Part shown: in pieces, positions 50,601 through 61,376 of the stretch | Numbering within the stretch: the stretch's first letter is position 1 | Layout of the letters: each line of letters begins with the position of its first letter | Source: Trichobilharzia szidati | Taxonomy: Eukaryota > Platyhelminthes > Trematoda > Strigeidida > Schistosomatidae | Reading direction: 5' to 3' | NCBI GenBank assembly: GCA_944472155.2 | Contig: OX235279.1 | Coordinates: 145,970,199-146,034,198 of the forward strand | Length of the DNA stretch: 64,000 nt | Position numbers and translations under genes: made by a program | Notes under the pieces: model-generated | The model's database searches: none | What the model was told of the DNA's origin: nothing | The model's input: only the letters and a program-made list of their open reading frames with translations

Positions 50601-51798
50601 AAACGTTTCATCCAGCCTCTTTTATTACAAATGGCTTTAATACTATTTTTTCGCTTCTTTTTCTTCCTTCTTTGTCCTCCTGAACAAATGTATCATAAGC
50701 TGTATGTAGTCCGTTTTATGTTTTTTTGCAATTCATTTCCCATCTTTTGTTCTGTTGTCTCTTATCAGCTATTTCCAAACGATTACTCATGACTCAACTA
50801 ATTAGTTGTCAAACCTTTTGATTATGTGAGACTATTTTTAACTTTTCAAACATAGTTATTACTCAGGCACTTTGATTTGCTCTCTTATTAACGGTCAATA
50901 ACGTCTAACCTCTGCTGTCAGTCTACATTAAATATACAAACCCACTGAAAAACTGTATATATTTGAAGAGCAGTTACGAAAGCGATCTCTTTGCGGACTC
51001 ATGTTGTCCTAATATTGTCTGTGGTACAACAGCCTATCAATACATCTTTTGATCTCCTATTAAGGTTTTTATATATGTGAGTTATTGGAGATATTTGCCA
51101 TAACTGAGTTCCATAAATCTAGGAAACTTATCTCTGAATCTCTGACATCCTTTTCACCGAAAATATTCCATCACACGAAAAATATCCATCTACAGAACAG
51201 ATTTTTGTCATTTCTGATAAACTATAAAGTACATGTTGGAGTCAGTTAGTTAAAAACGCTTTTGTACCCCTGAATTAACCTCGATGATAATTCAGCTATC
51301 ATTTTTCATTTTAATTATTTCTTCCGCTTCTCGTTGAAAATAAAGCTTCAGTTCTTCGGAAGTTTCAGTGACGGTGGTGTGGCTTTGTTTACGGGTTGAG
51401 GTTGCTAGCCTCAGTCACATCCAACTTCCCCTTCTTTTCCCAGCATACTCCTGGCTAGGCTAGGTTACAGAGTACGCTAGCATTGAATGACATTCGGGAC
51501 TTATAAGCATCCTACCAGCTAACCTCCGATGCAGTCCAAAAGCTCAGGAACACCTACCAATGTGGTTAAATAAAGGTATTGCTAAAATCATTAAAACAGG
51601 ACCATACTGGAACACTTCATGCGCATTCTCTATCATCTATCGGGTATCGAATAAATAACCAAGGACCTCTAGATACTGAACACTTCATACAGCAGAGGTC
51701 ATTGCAATTCGCTTAAATCAACCGGAGCTCTGCATGCACAAGAAGCAGGTCTATCCATCCACTACTGATATCCTGGGCTGCTATCGAGATTATGAATT
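50601..51798. other. Penelope 3' region then unassigned DNA
   Basis: 50601-50940 follows the GIY-YIG fragment and is probably its 3' non-coding part. An F-repeat core relative (CAGTTACGAAAGCGATCTCT) lies at 50970-50995. From 51370 a block (GGTTGAGGTTGCTAGCCTCA) recalls the SINE-A body in reverse. No gene. Confidence 0.35.
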
Positions 51799-52001
51799 CT
51801 GTCTTACTTTCCTTAATTTATGTGATATTCAATCAGTTTAATGTTGTTCTATTATCGCATATTAGTATCTCTGTCTCTCCCTTACTGATGCTTTTGAAAT
51901 GTAATCACCTATCGATACTATTGACTGATTCAATGTGATTTAAAACAGCACTAATGTTGCTTAATAAGAATATTCCTCTAATTATTACTGTCATATGAAT
52001 A
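51799..52001 (-). repeat. Long inverted repeat, right copy
   Basis: Reverse complement of 42361-42565 with only scattered differences across about 200 bases. The two copies lie 9.2 kb apart. Confidence 0.85.
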
Positions 52002-52074
52002 AATGTAGAAGCTAATGAAGGAAGAATTATCGAAAATACTATTCTTTTTTCATTATTAATGAGTCATTGAATTG

Positions 52075-52300
52075 GGTCCCAATGGTGGCTGAATAGTATA
52101 CGAGCTTACCTTGTAACCGGAAGGTCCTGGGTTCGAACCCCAGTGTGTTTGTGTGTACTGCCGATGATTCCCAAACTAGGATGAAATAGCTGTCCAGTAC
52201 TCCCTGGCTGGTTTTCGATGGTTCTCTAACTGATATCAATCCGTGATCAACTCGTAAAAGGAAAACTAATCCTTACAAACCAACTATAGAAAATTATTCA
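52075..52300 (+). mobile_element. SINE-B, best copy: tRNA head plus hammerhead
   Basis: GGTGGCTGAATAGTATACG (box A-like), an anticodon-like stem with CTTGTAACCGGAAGG, GGGTTCGAACCCC (box B, a good T arm), then the hammerhead (separate entry), then GGTTTTCGATGGTTCTCTAA, CAATCCGTGATCAACTCGT and an A-rich end. Order and content match the Schistosoma alpha element layout. It is the reference for SINE-B. Confidence 0.75.
52155..52200 (+). ncRNA. SINE-B hammerhead ribozyme
   Basis: Stem I GTACTG with CAGTAC (6 perfect pairs), core CCGAUGA (CUGANGA with the U changed to C), stem II TCC-CAAACTA-GGA, core GAAA, stem III ATA-GC-TGT (one G-U), cleavage triplet GTC ending at C52194. Everything but one core base is in place. 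That base is normally invariant, so cleavage may be weak. Confidence 0.72.
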
Positions 52301-52889
52301 CTCAGTTAAATTTTTATGGGCATCTTCAATGAATTGAAACTTTTCATCAGTCACAAAAGGTAAAGCACTACAATACGATGACAGTAAGTAATCGATATTA
52401 ATATAGCTAAATTTCCAAATCAAAAAATTAGGAAACAAAAAGGAGATTGGTTAAAGCATATTTATTTTGACAACTTCCTGTTGATGTGGCTCTACAGTTA
52501 TGTTCGAATGAGTAATTGTTATTGATAACATGGATGTTCTCACTTAAATAATATTGAGTTGTTGAGCTGAAAAAGGATTACATTTCATAAGCATATGTGA
52601 ATGATAATAAGCATAAAAATTGTAATATTAAAATTGAATATAAGATCAAATTAAGAAGCAAACTGATGCAACAATTAGAGATAGTTAAAGCAATCGTACC
52701 TTCTAAAAAGCTTAGAAGGAAGGGAAAATTATCAGATTTTTATAACTGAGTAATAATAGCCAAGGTAAGAAAAGTGGTTGTACAAACGTATTCTGAACAC
52801 ACACACATGGATTTGGCTTACCTCAAGTGAATTCCGATGGCTTTAACAATATGAGGAGAAAACGAACTTGTAGGGCTAAATTAATATAG
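52301..52889. other. Unassigned DNA
   Basis: No element identified. 52540-52620 (GGATTACATTTCATAAGCAT) faintly resembles a stretch inside the 42361 repeat. Confidence 0.3.
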
Positions 52890-53185
52890 TACAGGTATGA
52901 CCACGAGGTGACATCAGCTTCAGAACCATTGGAAGACCTGGAAGTACTGGACAGCAAAAGTTGGAATGCATCAGCCATTGGACTGTGTCCCATTGGCCGA
53001 AGGGTCTATAAGCTGGTCTTGTGGCCAGAAGGTTCTAGGTCAGGACCCCAGTGGGTGCGTACTGATGAAGAGTTTCAAACTAGGACGAACCGGCTTTCCA
53101 ATACTCCTAGGTTTTCTAATGGTCCTCTAACTAATGTAGGCTCGCGATCAAACCTGTAAACAGTCGAATGCCTGCAAATCAACAC
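52890..53185. mobile_element. Two SINE-B pieces, one inverted
   Basis: 52890-52975 on the minus strand has GGCTGATG, TTTGCTGTCCAGTACTTCC and TGATGTCACCTCG. 52975-53185 on the plus strand has CTTGTGGCCAGAAGG, a box B remnant (CTAGGTCAGGACCCC), GTACTGATGAAGAG, TTTCAAACTAGGACGAAC and CCAATACTCC. The second carries an intact CTGATGA with GAAC in place of GAAA. Confidence 0.55.
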
Positions 53186-53204
53186 TTGAAAATTATTATC
53201 AGTC

Positions 53205-53275
53205 GTAATTCAGAAGACAACTTTAAATGTCTTGTTCACGTCGGCTTTACTTTCAGTATCTACAAGATAAAGTGA
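53205..53275 (-). pseudogene. Penelope C-terminal scrap
   Basis: The minus strand encodes LVDTESKADVNKTFKVVF, the short block that follows GIY-YIG in the family of 3885-4330 and 16190-16390. Nothing more of the element is convincing. Confidence 0.5.
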
Positions 53276-54191
53276 TATGAAGCTACAAATACAGATTGTT
53301 TGTGCATTCCTTAAAGACGCAGGATAAAGTCTTAGAATTCGATAATGAATATGCCTAACTGTAGCGCGCAAATGTAACCAGCCGCACACCAGCAGGCAAA
53401 CTGATAGAGACACACTGAGTAGACGGAATTAGTAAGTTTATCCTTAAGTGATTAACGTAAAAAATAGCAGTAGTTGTGAGGAGACAGTGAATTTCTATTG
53501 CACTGAACGCTCTTTTGCCACTGAACTATTTAAGTCTTATGTTTTAAAGGTAAGAGCTTTTTCGGGAGCTGTTTGTAGCCACAGAAGACTACAGACTTAG
53601 TAAAGGTGTGGTTTTATGCTAATAGGTATCTTTATTTAGGGAAATTACGTACACCTTAAATGAAAATTGTCGTTTGCACAGATCTTCCGTCTTGTGCTAC
53701 TTCTGGCCTTCATATTGCGTTTCTTTGAGTTGCTTTCACGTTCCCCATTTATCTGCACAACTCTGTATCATTTTCTTTTTTTGACATCATATCCATCTCC
53801 CTGCTGTTTGATTTCTCTATATATACTACTGATAAATCTTATCAGTAGCACACGCCACATGCTCACTTACTAGCTTACCTTAGCGTTAAATTCATGTTTT
53901 TATCAACAAATCTTTCTGAATATCCATTTTTACTCGATAATTCTCCAATAATCTTGAATACTTCATTAAGAAAGTCGTTAGAGCAGATAGCTCTTGCTCT
54001 GCGGACCGAACACTTAACTGAGTTGCGTTTAAATCTCAAAGGCACAAAACTCTAGAGGAAACAGCTGATGCAGATTTTCTGTGTATACACTTTTACACTC
54101 ATTGGCACGTCTATGAACGAAAAATAATCATTTATTTGTTTCTCAATGATAAAGCGTTTTGCAGAATGCACACCTCCAAAAATTATCAATG
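53276..54191. other. Repeat shared with 60590-60860, otherwise unassigned
   Basis: 53640-53870 matches 60590-60860 (GGGAAATTACGTACACCTTA, TCTTCCGTCTTGTGCTA, TTGACATCATATCCATCTCC, ATATACTACTGATAAATCTT, ATCAGTAGCACACGCCAC). It includes a short hairpin, ACTGATAAATCTTATCAGT. Probably a non-coding part of a Penelope family. Confidence 0.5.
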
Positions 54192-54509
54192 GATGATATT
54201 AGATGGTTGGAGGCAATCGGCAGGAAGCCTTGGACCTAGGTTTCGTGCTAGTTAGCACTCGTCAGCAAGGCTTATCTGCAACCTTGAAGGAACTCATGTC
54301 CCTTCTGAGATTCGAACCCGCATCACCCAGTGCTGCAGTCAGAGACGTTACCACTGAGCTATTTAGGGTTGCGATTGAAGCGGGTTCGAATCTCAGAAGG
54401 GACATGAGTTCCTTCAAGGTTGCAGATACGCCTTGCTGACGAGTGCCAACTAGCACGAAACCTAGGTCCAAGGCTTCCTGCCGATTGCCCTCAACCATCT
54501 AATATCATC
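54192..54509. repeat. Palindrome of two SINE-C copies head to head
   Basis: Arms 54192-54321 and 54380-54509 (130 bp each, few mismatches) flank a 58-bp loop with a tRNA-like stretch. Each arm is the body of SINE-C from box B (GGGTTCGAATCTC) to its end (TAATATCATC). Open frames on both strands mirror each other because of this symmetry and are not genes. Confidence 0.88.
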
Positions 54510-55861
54510 ACAAACAATGTACACCGTGATGGCGAGCTACCTAGAATGGTGGCCACATTGCAAACCTGACTGATAGAATTCAGTCTGCACCAAAGAGAGG
54601 ACTAGACACATTACACTAGTTACTAGTGTCAAATCAAAGTTATCAATGGATGTTGTTCGCCCCATTATCACTTTTCATAATCCGAAACATATCATTCATG
54701 TAACCATGAGGAAGTTTTCGGAAAGAATATTTTTCGCCTAATCCTTCTTCTTTCATCTTCTGTTCAGTATCTTAAACGGAATTTAAAAAGTGCTATCATC
54801 AAATAAACACTGAAGTATGAATTTAACGCTAAGACTATAGTTCTTTGGTGAGAAAATCATTGAAATGATAACCCACCGCCTAATGAATTTTTTAGTGGAG
54901 AATACAGCATTCAATACAGTAGAAGTCCAGTATCACTTAGTAACCAACTTACTTTCACTAATTAAGGAAGGAAACTCAGTTCTGGGAACAAGAGCTTCTT
55001 CAGATCTGCCTCGTTGTTCAATTCATATTTTTATCAATTAGTTTCTCCGGATATATATTTTTTTATTCAGTAGTCTTCTTATAACCTTGAGTTATTCATT
55101 AGAAGAGTCATTAAAACAAAACTACTATCATTAAGTGAACACTAAAGAGGAGGAAACAAAAAAAACGAGTATGTTCTTTTCATAAAAATAGTATAATAAT
55201 AATTATCCGTCCTATATTAATTAAACATAGTACTAAGTATGTTTATATATGTATATGTATATATAATGCTTCGCTTCGATAAAGCATAGGAATCATGTGA
55301 GGTGATGAAATTTATAACTATCTTATTTTCTTTTTACTCTAAACATGTAAATAAGTGAATGTAAGCAAATATTTACCATTATGATTTGAAAATCCTTCTT
55401 TTCCTTTTGCTTGTTTTTGTACATTTCTTGAAAGAATTGTTCGTCTTTCTCTTTATTTTTGTTTCTAAAAGAGCTGATCACATACCCTCCTCCACTAACC
55501 GCCTCCCTCTCGCACTAGAACCATCACCACCACCACCCCCACCGCTCTCCATTGTAGACACGCAAATGTGGTTCTATCTCATTCTTTTTTAAAAATTTTG
55601 TTTTGATTTTGCGTAATGAAGTGTGTACATTATGCAGGTATTCTTTGAAATCACTAAACAATTTCACAGGAAATGACTGACTTTCTTTTATCTCTTTGTG
55701 GATATGTGCGTGTGTGTGTGTGTGCGTGGGCTTGTGCACTCGTGCATAGCTGAACAGAATCCACCTACAGAGAATAAGCTCAGCTATTAAAGATAAAGAT
55801 GAAATAACACCGATTACATCATTCTTTTTCTGTTAGAAGAACTACTAGCTTTTTGAAATAG
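54510..55861. other. Unassigned DNA
   Basis: F-repeat-like bases (GAAAGAATATTTTTCGCC) at 54721-54740. (CA)n/(TG)n and pyrimidine-rich runs near 55525-55740. No gene or complete element seen. Confidence 0.35.
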
Positions 55862-56085
55862 ATTGGATGATATTAGGAAGTTGGAGGCAATCGGCAAAAA
55901 GCCTTGGACCTAGGTTTCGTGCTAGTTGGCACTCATCAGCAAGGCGTGTCTGCAACATTGAAGGAACTCATGTCCCTTCTGAGATTCGAACCCGCGTCAC
56001 CCAGTGCTGCAGTCAGAGACATTACCACTGAGCTATTCGGGCTCGCGAGTGACCTCCTGTAGGAATGTAGTGGGTACTTTCATTG
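55862..56085 (-). mobile_element. SINE-C, best single copy
   Basis: The minus strand starts CAGGAGGTCACTCGCGAGCC, then GAATAGCTCAGTGGTAATG (box A), a CTGCAGCACTGGGTGACG middle, GGGTTCGAATCTC (box B), GGACATGAGTTCCTTCAA, GCCTTGCTGATGAGTGCC, AACCTAGGTCCAAGGC and ends CTAATATCATC. A clear tRNA-derived head of about 75 bases with a 130-base body. No hammerhead could be folded in it. Confidence 0.8.
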
Positions 56086-56459
56086 GACACTGGATTGGAT
56101 GAGTTGCTAGGGTTATGTGAAACAAATTTACACTATATGTCATTTATTTGCATTCTCAGTGGAATACACGGCTTCAAGCAGTGGTGTTTATGAAGAAGTT
56201 AAGGAATCGCGACCCAAGATGGCTCACACACCAATGACCTTGAACAAATGAGGTGTGAATTCCACCTCAGTCTCTTTTTTAAGTACTGTTTAGATAATGG
56301 GTTGGTAGGTAGTTAGGTTAACGATTAGAGTTAAGGTGTTTTATGTCTATTATCTGTGCTTTTCTAGTAAATAAACAGTATTTTTAAGTAAACAAATACA
56401 CTGATCATTCTAATTAGTTGCTTCAAGGTCAGTCATGCATTCAAACTGCTCATGTCGTT
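56086..56459. other. Unassigned DNA
   Basis: Nothing recognised. Confidence 0.3.
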
Positions 56460-56625
56460 ATATTTTACAGGATAAGGGTTGCCAGTCAAAACTTCTCTCT
56501 TCACCGAGCTAAGCGAGGTTTAACAGAGGTATATCGGCCGGGAATCGAACCATGGACGATATGTATGACTGCCAAGCACTCTATCATTTAATCACCGAGG
56601 CGCGCATACACTAGAGTCTTCCAAA
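56460..56625 (-). mobile_element. SINE-A-like copy, truncated
   Basis: The minus strand has CGCGCCTCGGTGATTAAATG (box A-like), GGTTCGATTCCC (box B), then ACCTCTGTTAAACCTCGC and TTTTGACTGGCAACCC. The head matches SINE-A, and the 3' tail is missing. Confidence 0.6.
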
Positions 56626-57339
56626 TAGTCAACCTTATGCTCTACTAATGATTAGACTGCCAGATTCAACGAGTAATTCGATGATAATTTTATTTATGTG
56701 ATTGGTTGATGTTTGAAGTTCAAACGGATACCGCTACCTTGAGTTATCCACCTCATTCTGTTTTCCAGTCCCTTTTTTTCTGGCTAACCAACTACCCATA
56801 AACTTTCATTTTTGTCGAATACAATTTCCTCTGTACGTCACCATCGAACCCAGGCATAACTTATCAATTCCTGTCCAAGTTTCATTCGTGGGTATGTGTT
56901 TTGTGTGTTATCCCATCGTATCCCTAGTCCATTTCTATTCACTTCTCCATATTTATGGGATAATGGATTCTTGGTCGGTTCCCTGCTCGAGTTCTTTATG
57001 TTTGAGAATACTAAAACACTTTTACAAGTGTGTTATAAAACAAAGGCTTTTTTGGCTTTTTAGATGAAGCAAGGAAGATGAAGTTTGTATTTGGAAATTA
57101 TATCATCATTTTATTACAGGGTATCCCATCAGTTTCAGATTGACTACCTGAAATTATAATGGTTATTAAAGTATGAAATAACATACTTTGAATGTTGAAA
57201 TGAGAGGCAAGAAAATGACATAAATTAAACAAACCACAGTTTAGTGTTAAAAACACTATTAGTTTACACGAATTGTTAAGCAGAGGATGGAGTTGGGAGG
57301 GTAATACAGATAAACAGGAAAAAATAGTGAACACTAGGA
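56626..57339. other. Unassigned DNA
   Basis: No element recognised. A minus-strand frame at 57098-57421 overlaps the next SINE and has no family resemblance. Confidence 0.3.
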
Positions 57340-57565
57340 ACACATAAGGTGGTTCATGGGTAGAATGTTGGCGAACCACGCATATGGTATGGGATCGATT
57401 TCCGTCCGACACACTTCTCAACCTCGCTTATCCAGTGGTAAGCATGACAGACAGAGATAGGTTTAGGTGTGACGCTACCAACCTCACCCCATGCAAAATC
57501 ACCAGTTTTATTCACACTTCAAAGCTGGAGCTTAAAGTCTAGTTGATAATGGGAACAGATAAACA
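57340..57565 (+). mobile_element. SINE-A copy, diverged
   Basis: AAGGTGGTTCATGGGTAGAA (box A-like), GGGATCGATTTCC (box B), TCAACCTCGCTTATCC, GGTTTAGGTGTGACGCTACC, then ACTTCAAAGCTGGAGCTTAA and ATGGGAACAGATAA. The order follows 44717-44948 to the RTE-B-like tail. The target duplication is not clear. Confidence 0.65.
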
Positions 57566-57784
57566 CTGGATTATCCTTTATTGGTGGTATGATGATCAAG
57601 GAAACTGACCAATCAGAATTGGCATAGGCAGAATGACGCCCAATGATTTATTGATGATTCTTATTACAGAATAATTGACATATCCTTGGTGATATTTTGA
57701 ATCATGAATTATCACTTGAAACATAGCTTTCGGCTCACGTAGTTGTGTGTTCTCATTTACGTAGTGAGGGCTTGGGAACAGGTA

Positions 57785-58570
57785 TTATTATATTATCATT
57801 ATCTCCTTTAGTTCCTAGAGGAACATAGGGCCTCAGCCACATGTCTCCATTGCGTTCAGTTCCCCGCCAACGTTTTCACCTAGCTCTACGTTTGCCCACA
57901 TACTTTCATCTCTTCTTCACATGACCTCCTCCATGTCACTGTCGGACCGAAGACCAACTAGCCGCTTCCTATTCGGGTTTCACTCGACCGATGGCCTGGC
58001 GTGTGATGTCGCTCACTTGATGGTTTCCACAGAGTACGACCAATGCACCTCCATTTCTTTCTGCATATTTTTTGCACATTCGGTTCCTGATTCGTTCGTT
58101 CCCAGAGATCCCTGTTGCTGATCTTCTCTCGCCATCTGATCTTGAGCACTGAGAGAAGACAGCTGTTGATGGAAGTGTGTAGTTTGTTTGATGTGCCCTT
58201 CGTGACGCGCTGGCCAAGTCTCTTATCCGTATAGTAGCACTGACTTCACATTGGAGTTGAAAATCCACATCTTATTTTCCGTGCTGAGTGATGTTGACCT
58301 CCACACAAACTTGAGAGTAATAAAAGCTTGCCTTGCTCTCGCGATCCTCGCTTTGATATCCTCATCAGTTCCGTCTGCCTGTAGTTGAAACGATGCTTCC
58401 CAGGTAGACAGGTAGGTAAAGGAGGTTGCTTCTTTCAGATTTCTCCCATTATCCTGGCTGACTGTTGTCTGTTGTTGTTGCTGTTTCTGTTGGGCAGGAC
58501 TTTTCATCACCTCTGTCTTCGCCATGTTCACCTGAAGTCCTATCTTTGATGCTTCTTCTGTCACCTATCG
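57785..58570 (-). pseudogene. RTE-B copy, C-terminal half
   Basis: The minus strand begins KIGLQVNMAKTEVMKSP, a Gln-rich run (QQKQQQQQ), GRNLKEATSFTYLS, DEDIKARIARARQAFITLK and SVLLYG. With frame changes it gives [20 protein letters not shown] and KWRCIGRTLWKP. Low-coordinate end GGAACATAGGG and (TAA)-like bases. Very close to 8345-9260, with an in-frame duplication of GTAGGTAGACAG-like bases near 58400. Confidence 0.72.
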
Positions 58571-59041
58571 CAAGTGAATATACATTTATGAATGCATTTT
58601 GATGTTAAAATCACCGGGCTACTTATCCAGTTTACATCGGCCGATTGAATATGTGGTACAAGCTTAGCTGTGGGGAAACTGCTCCTTTATTCTACTATCA
58701 ATCCCTTGGGATACCACTTCACCTTTCAATGGAACGAGAAAAAAACACTTTCTACTTTGTGTCCCGGAATTGGGTGCTTCGTTTTCTCGACTTTTTGTTC
58801 ACCATACCTCAGGATGAATCTCTGGATATTCATTCTCTGTCTCTCTCTGGAGTATATTTCAAGAAAACTGTATTAATCGAGCCATTGCTGCATGGTTCTG
58901 TTATTTTGGATTCACCCTTATCATTTTAAAATTCAAATCATTTCCCTTTATTATTATTATTATTTCATAACCGTCATAATTTCAGATGGTTGGTCTAAAG
59001 TTGATGAGAACCTGTATAACAAAACAAGGATACAGCTAATT
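58571..59041. other. Unassigned DNA
   Basis: Two overlapping plus-strand open frames (58645-58929) show no family resemblance and no splice support. A short (TTA)n run lies near 58950. Confidence 0.3.
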
Positions 59042-59285
59042 CCAGGCATTAATGAAAACAAAACATTTTCTTAGCTATACAATCGCATATATATATGTGT
59101 TATTTTGTATGTATGTGTACAATAAGTTTATCAAACAAAAATACAATTGGTTCTAGTTATTTAAACTAAATGGGTGAAGATTGGTAATCGGAGTTGCGTA
59201 ATAAGTATTACGCAACTCCGATTACCGAATTCGCCGAAAAGAGACTCTTCGCTGATCTATGTGTTTTGTTTTCATTAATGCCTGG
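59042..59285. repeat. Nested inverted repeats
   Basis: Outer arms 59042-59065 and 59262-59285 (24 perfect pairs, CCAGGCATTAATGAAAACAA). Inside, 59183-59202 and 59207-59226 form a perfect 20-bp hairpin with a 4-base loop (AAGT). The F-repeat foldback core (CGAAAAGAG-ACTCTTCG-CTGA) follows at 59232-59257. Confidence 0.88.
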
Positions 59286-60589
59286 ATGGGGATTATACAC
59301 GAACAACTAATTCCATCTTTTTTGCTTTATCGTAATTTTCCATGGGAATCAAACAGATAAAAATTAGTTATCATTGCGATATTAGCCAGGTATGCACTGA
59401 ATGTATGTCTTTAAGTGTAGAACATGATCGTAGGTCCAAAACTGAATCACTTACAAGTTGTATGAGAAACAACATTAATACTATTTGTATGATAAGTGCT
59501 AGTGAATTCACACAATTCGAATGCAGGTTTCGTCACAAAACAGTACCATTCAGAGGTCACTGAAACTCAGGGAGTGCACTGGACAATTGCTTCGTCTTAT
59601 TTTAAAGCTTTTTAGCAGAACACATCCACGACGCCATCATGCGATAGAACCTGGAACATCAGTGTTACTAGGTTAGGCTGGTTGATCATCCAACAACTCG
59701 TACAGGAATTCAATAACCTGTTAATCGTAACCTCTGTGAATTCGCGATACAGCTTCATGACATCCATCCACTTAGTGGTCATCAGTGAGCTGTAGACTGA
59801 TATTTAGATAATGGGATATTTCTTTTTGTAGAAATTTGAAATTAATTTCAGTAGTTGGAGTTGCACTGCGAGCCAGCTTCAGCCAGAGAGATCACGGAAA
59901 ACCAACAGTGTACTAGGCATACACTCTGAGGATGAAAAATTGACAAGTTACTTCAAGGCTGTAGAATGTGTTTGGTAACTACTCACCACTGAAATAGGCA
60001 GTAGGCGAAATCTGGGAAGTAAATTCATGTAAATATCGATTGATACCATTACTATTACTATTATTATTATTATTTTAGCTAATTCAATTAACCTAATGTT
60101 ATCTTGGTTTTCTTACATGAATATAATTCACTTAATTCATCCGCCTATTCTTTCTTAATTATCGCTATCTTTTACATATAAGCAGGTCTTGATTTCCGTA
60201 GTTATTTTCATTCCTGTCCCTTTGTATACCCCGAAAATGATATTTCTTATTGACTGGAACACAATCATATGATCAGTATACCTTTGATGTGTTATATATA
60301 TATTTATATTAGTGTAGAACCTTTGATGCGGAACTAATCGGGAAGAAACATGTACTTCTCCGTTCAGCTTATTTTTGTTATTGTTTTCCTAATGACAAAG
60401 ATAAATATTACCAATAATAATAAATTAGAATAACCTTTTACTGTTTATGTGCTTGGGAAATTTGATAAAAATCGTTTGAAGCTATGTACTACGAACTGCA
60501 TGAGTCAAGTAGTCGCCTACCACTCATATCAGCCAGACTGAGGTGACCTAACGGTAGAAGAGAAGAGACTTGACAAGGGAATGTTTATT
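59286..60589. other. Unassigned DNA
   Basis: A 73-codon open frame at 59342-59563 has no family resemblance. A hammerhead-poor SINE-B scrap (GAGGTCACTGAAACTCAGGG) may lie at 59550-59590. A (TTA)n run is near 60060. Confidence 0.3.
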
Positions 60590-61255
60590 TGCAATTTTGA
60601 TTTCTCTATACAGGGAAGTTATGTGCACCTTATATGAAAATCGTCATTTGCAACGAACTTCCGTGCTGTGCTATTGTTGCCCTTCACGTAATGTGTTTCC
60701 GTGTCTTCTTTTTGTGTTTTCCATGTTTCGCCGCAACATTGGTTCATTTACTCGCCTTGACATCAAATCCATCTTTCCGTTATTTGATATTTTTGTGCCG
60801 ATGAGTGTCTCTTCATATACTACTGACAGATCTTGTCAGTAGCACACACCGCACTATCAGTGTTTGATATGAGTGGCATACAACTACTCATCTCAATCAA
60901 TCAGTAGTATACAGTCACATGCGTTTATGGTTGCTGTCTTGATTGCCATTTAAGGTCTCTAGCAGATGACATATTGTGGTGATTTGAATAATTTCGGTCT
61001 CCAAAGGAAACTGTAGTGAAAACTTCATCTAGTTGAGCTGTGTACACATTACAAACTGCTAACTAATTTGGAAACTGTGAAATCGTTTCAAGGTTGCTAT
61101 ACTGAAATAAAAAAACGCCTATCATCAAAACAGAAGACCGACTCAAAATTAGCTTGAATAAAGTAAGAACAACAGTTTTTGTAGAATAAAATGGTATCAT
61201 CATTTATTTTGTTGGCTTCTCATCAGCTGTTTAGAGGCCAAAGTCATTATTAAGT
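60590..61255 (-). repeat. Penelope-family non-coding region
   Basis: Contains the copy shared with 53640-53870 (60590-60860), a block CATCTCAATCAATCAGTAGT (60870-60925) repeated at 62462-62515 and, inverted, at the window end (63950-63998), and a block shared with 40440-40520 (AGAATAAAATGGTATCATCA). It lies on the 3' side of the minus-strand Penelope coding relic at 61700-62430. Confidence 0.5.
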
Positions 61256-61314
61256 ATTCATTATAAGTTATTTAAATTAATCCCAGCGTGTTAAGAAAAT
61301 CAAAACAAGATTTT

Positions 61315-61355
61315 TCTGAACGTTTCGCTGTGTAAGCCACAGCCTATTCAGCAGA
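61315..61355 (-). ncRNA. Penelope-type hammerhead, left palindrome arm
   Basis: Mirror image of the right-arm ribozyme, on the minus strand: TCTG, CTGAATA, extra G, GCTGTG-GCTTA-CACAGC, GAAA, CGTT, CAGA. The core reads CUGAAUA against CUGANGA. Confidence 0.65.
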
Positions 61356-61376
61356 TTTATTATTAATGATAATAAA

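Noticed and set aside
54203..54498. Two similar open frames on opposite strands (MVGGNRQEALDLGF and MVEGNRQEALDLGF)
   Set aside because: They mirror each other only because the site is a palindrome of two SINE-C bodies. SINEs are non-coding.
58645..58929. Overlapping open frames as a novel gene
   Set aside because: Two frames of similar length over the same bases, no family resemblance, no start context or splice sites. Expected by chance in this amount of AT-rich DNA.
61160..61240. Hammerhead on the minus strand at CTGATGAGAAGCC
   Set aside because: CUGAUGA is present but no GAAA follows at the distance a stem II would allow, and the flanks do not pair. The related site at 40500 also fails.
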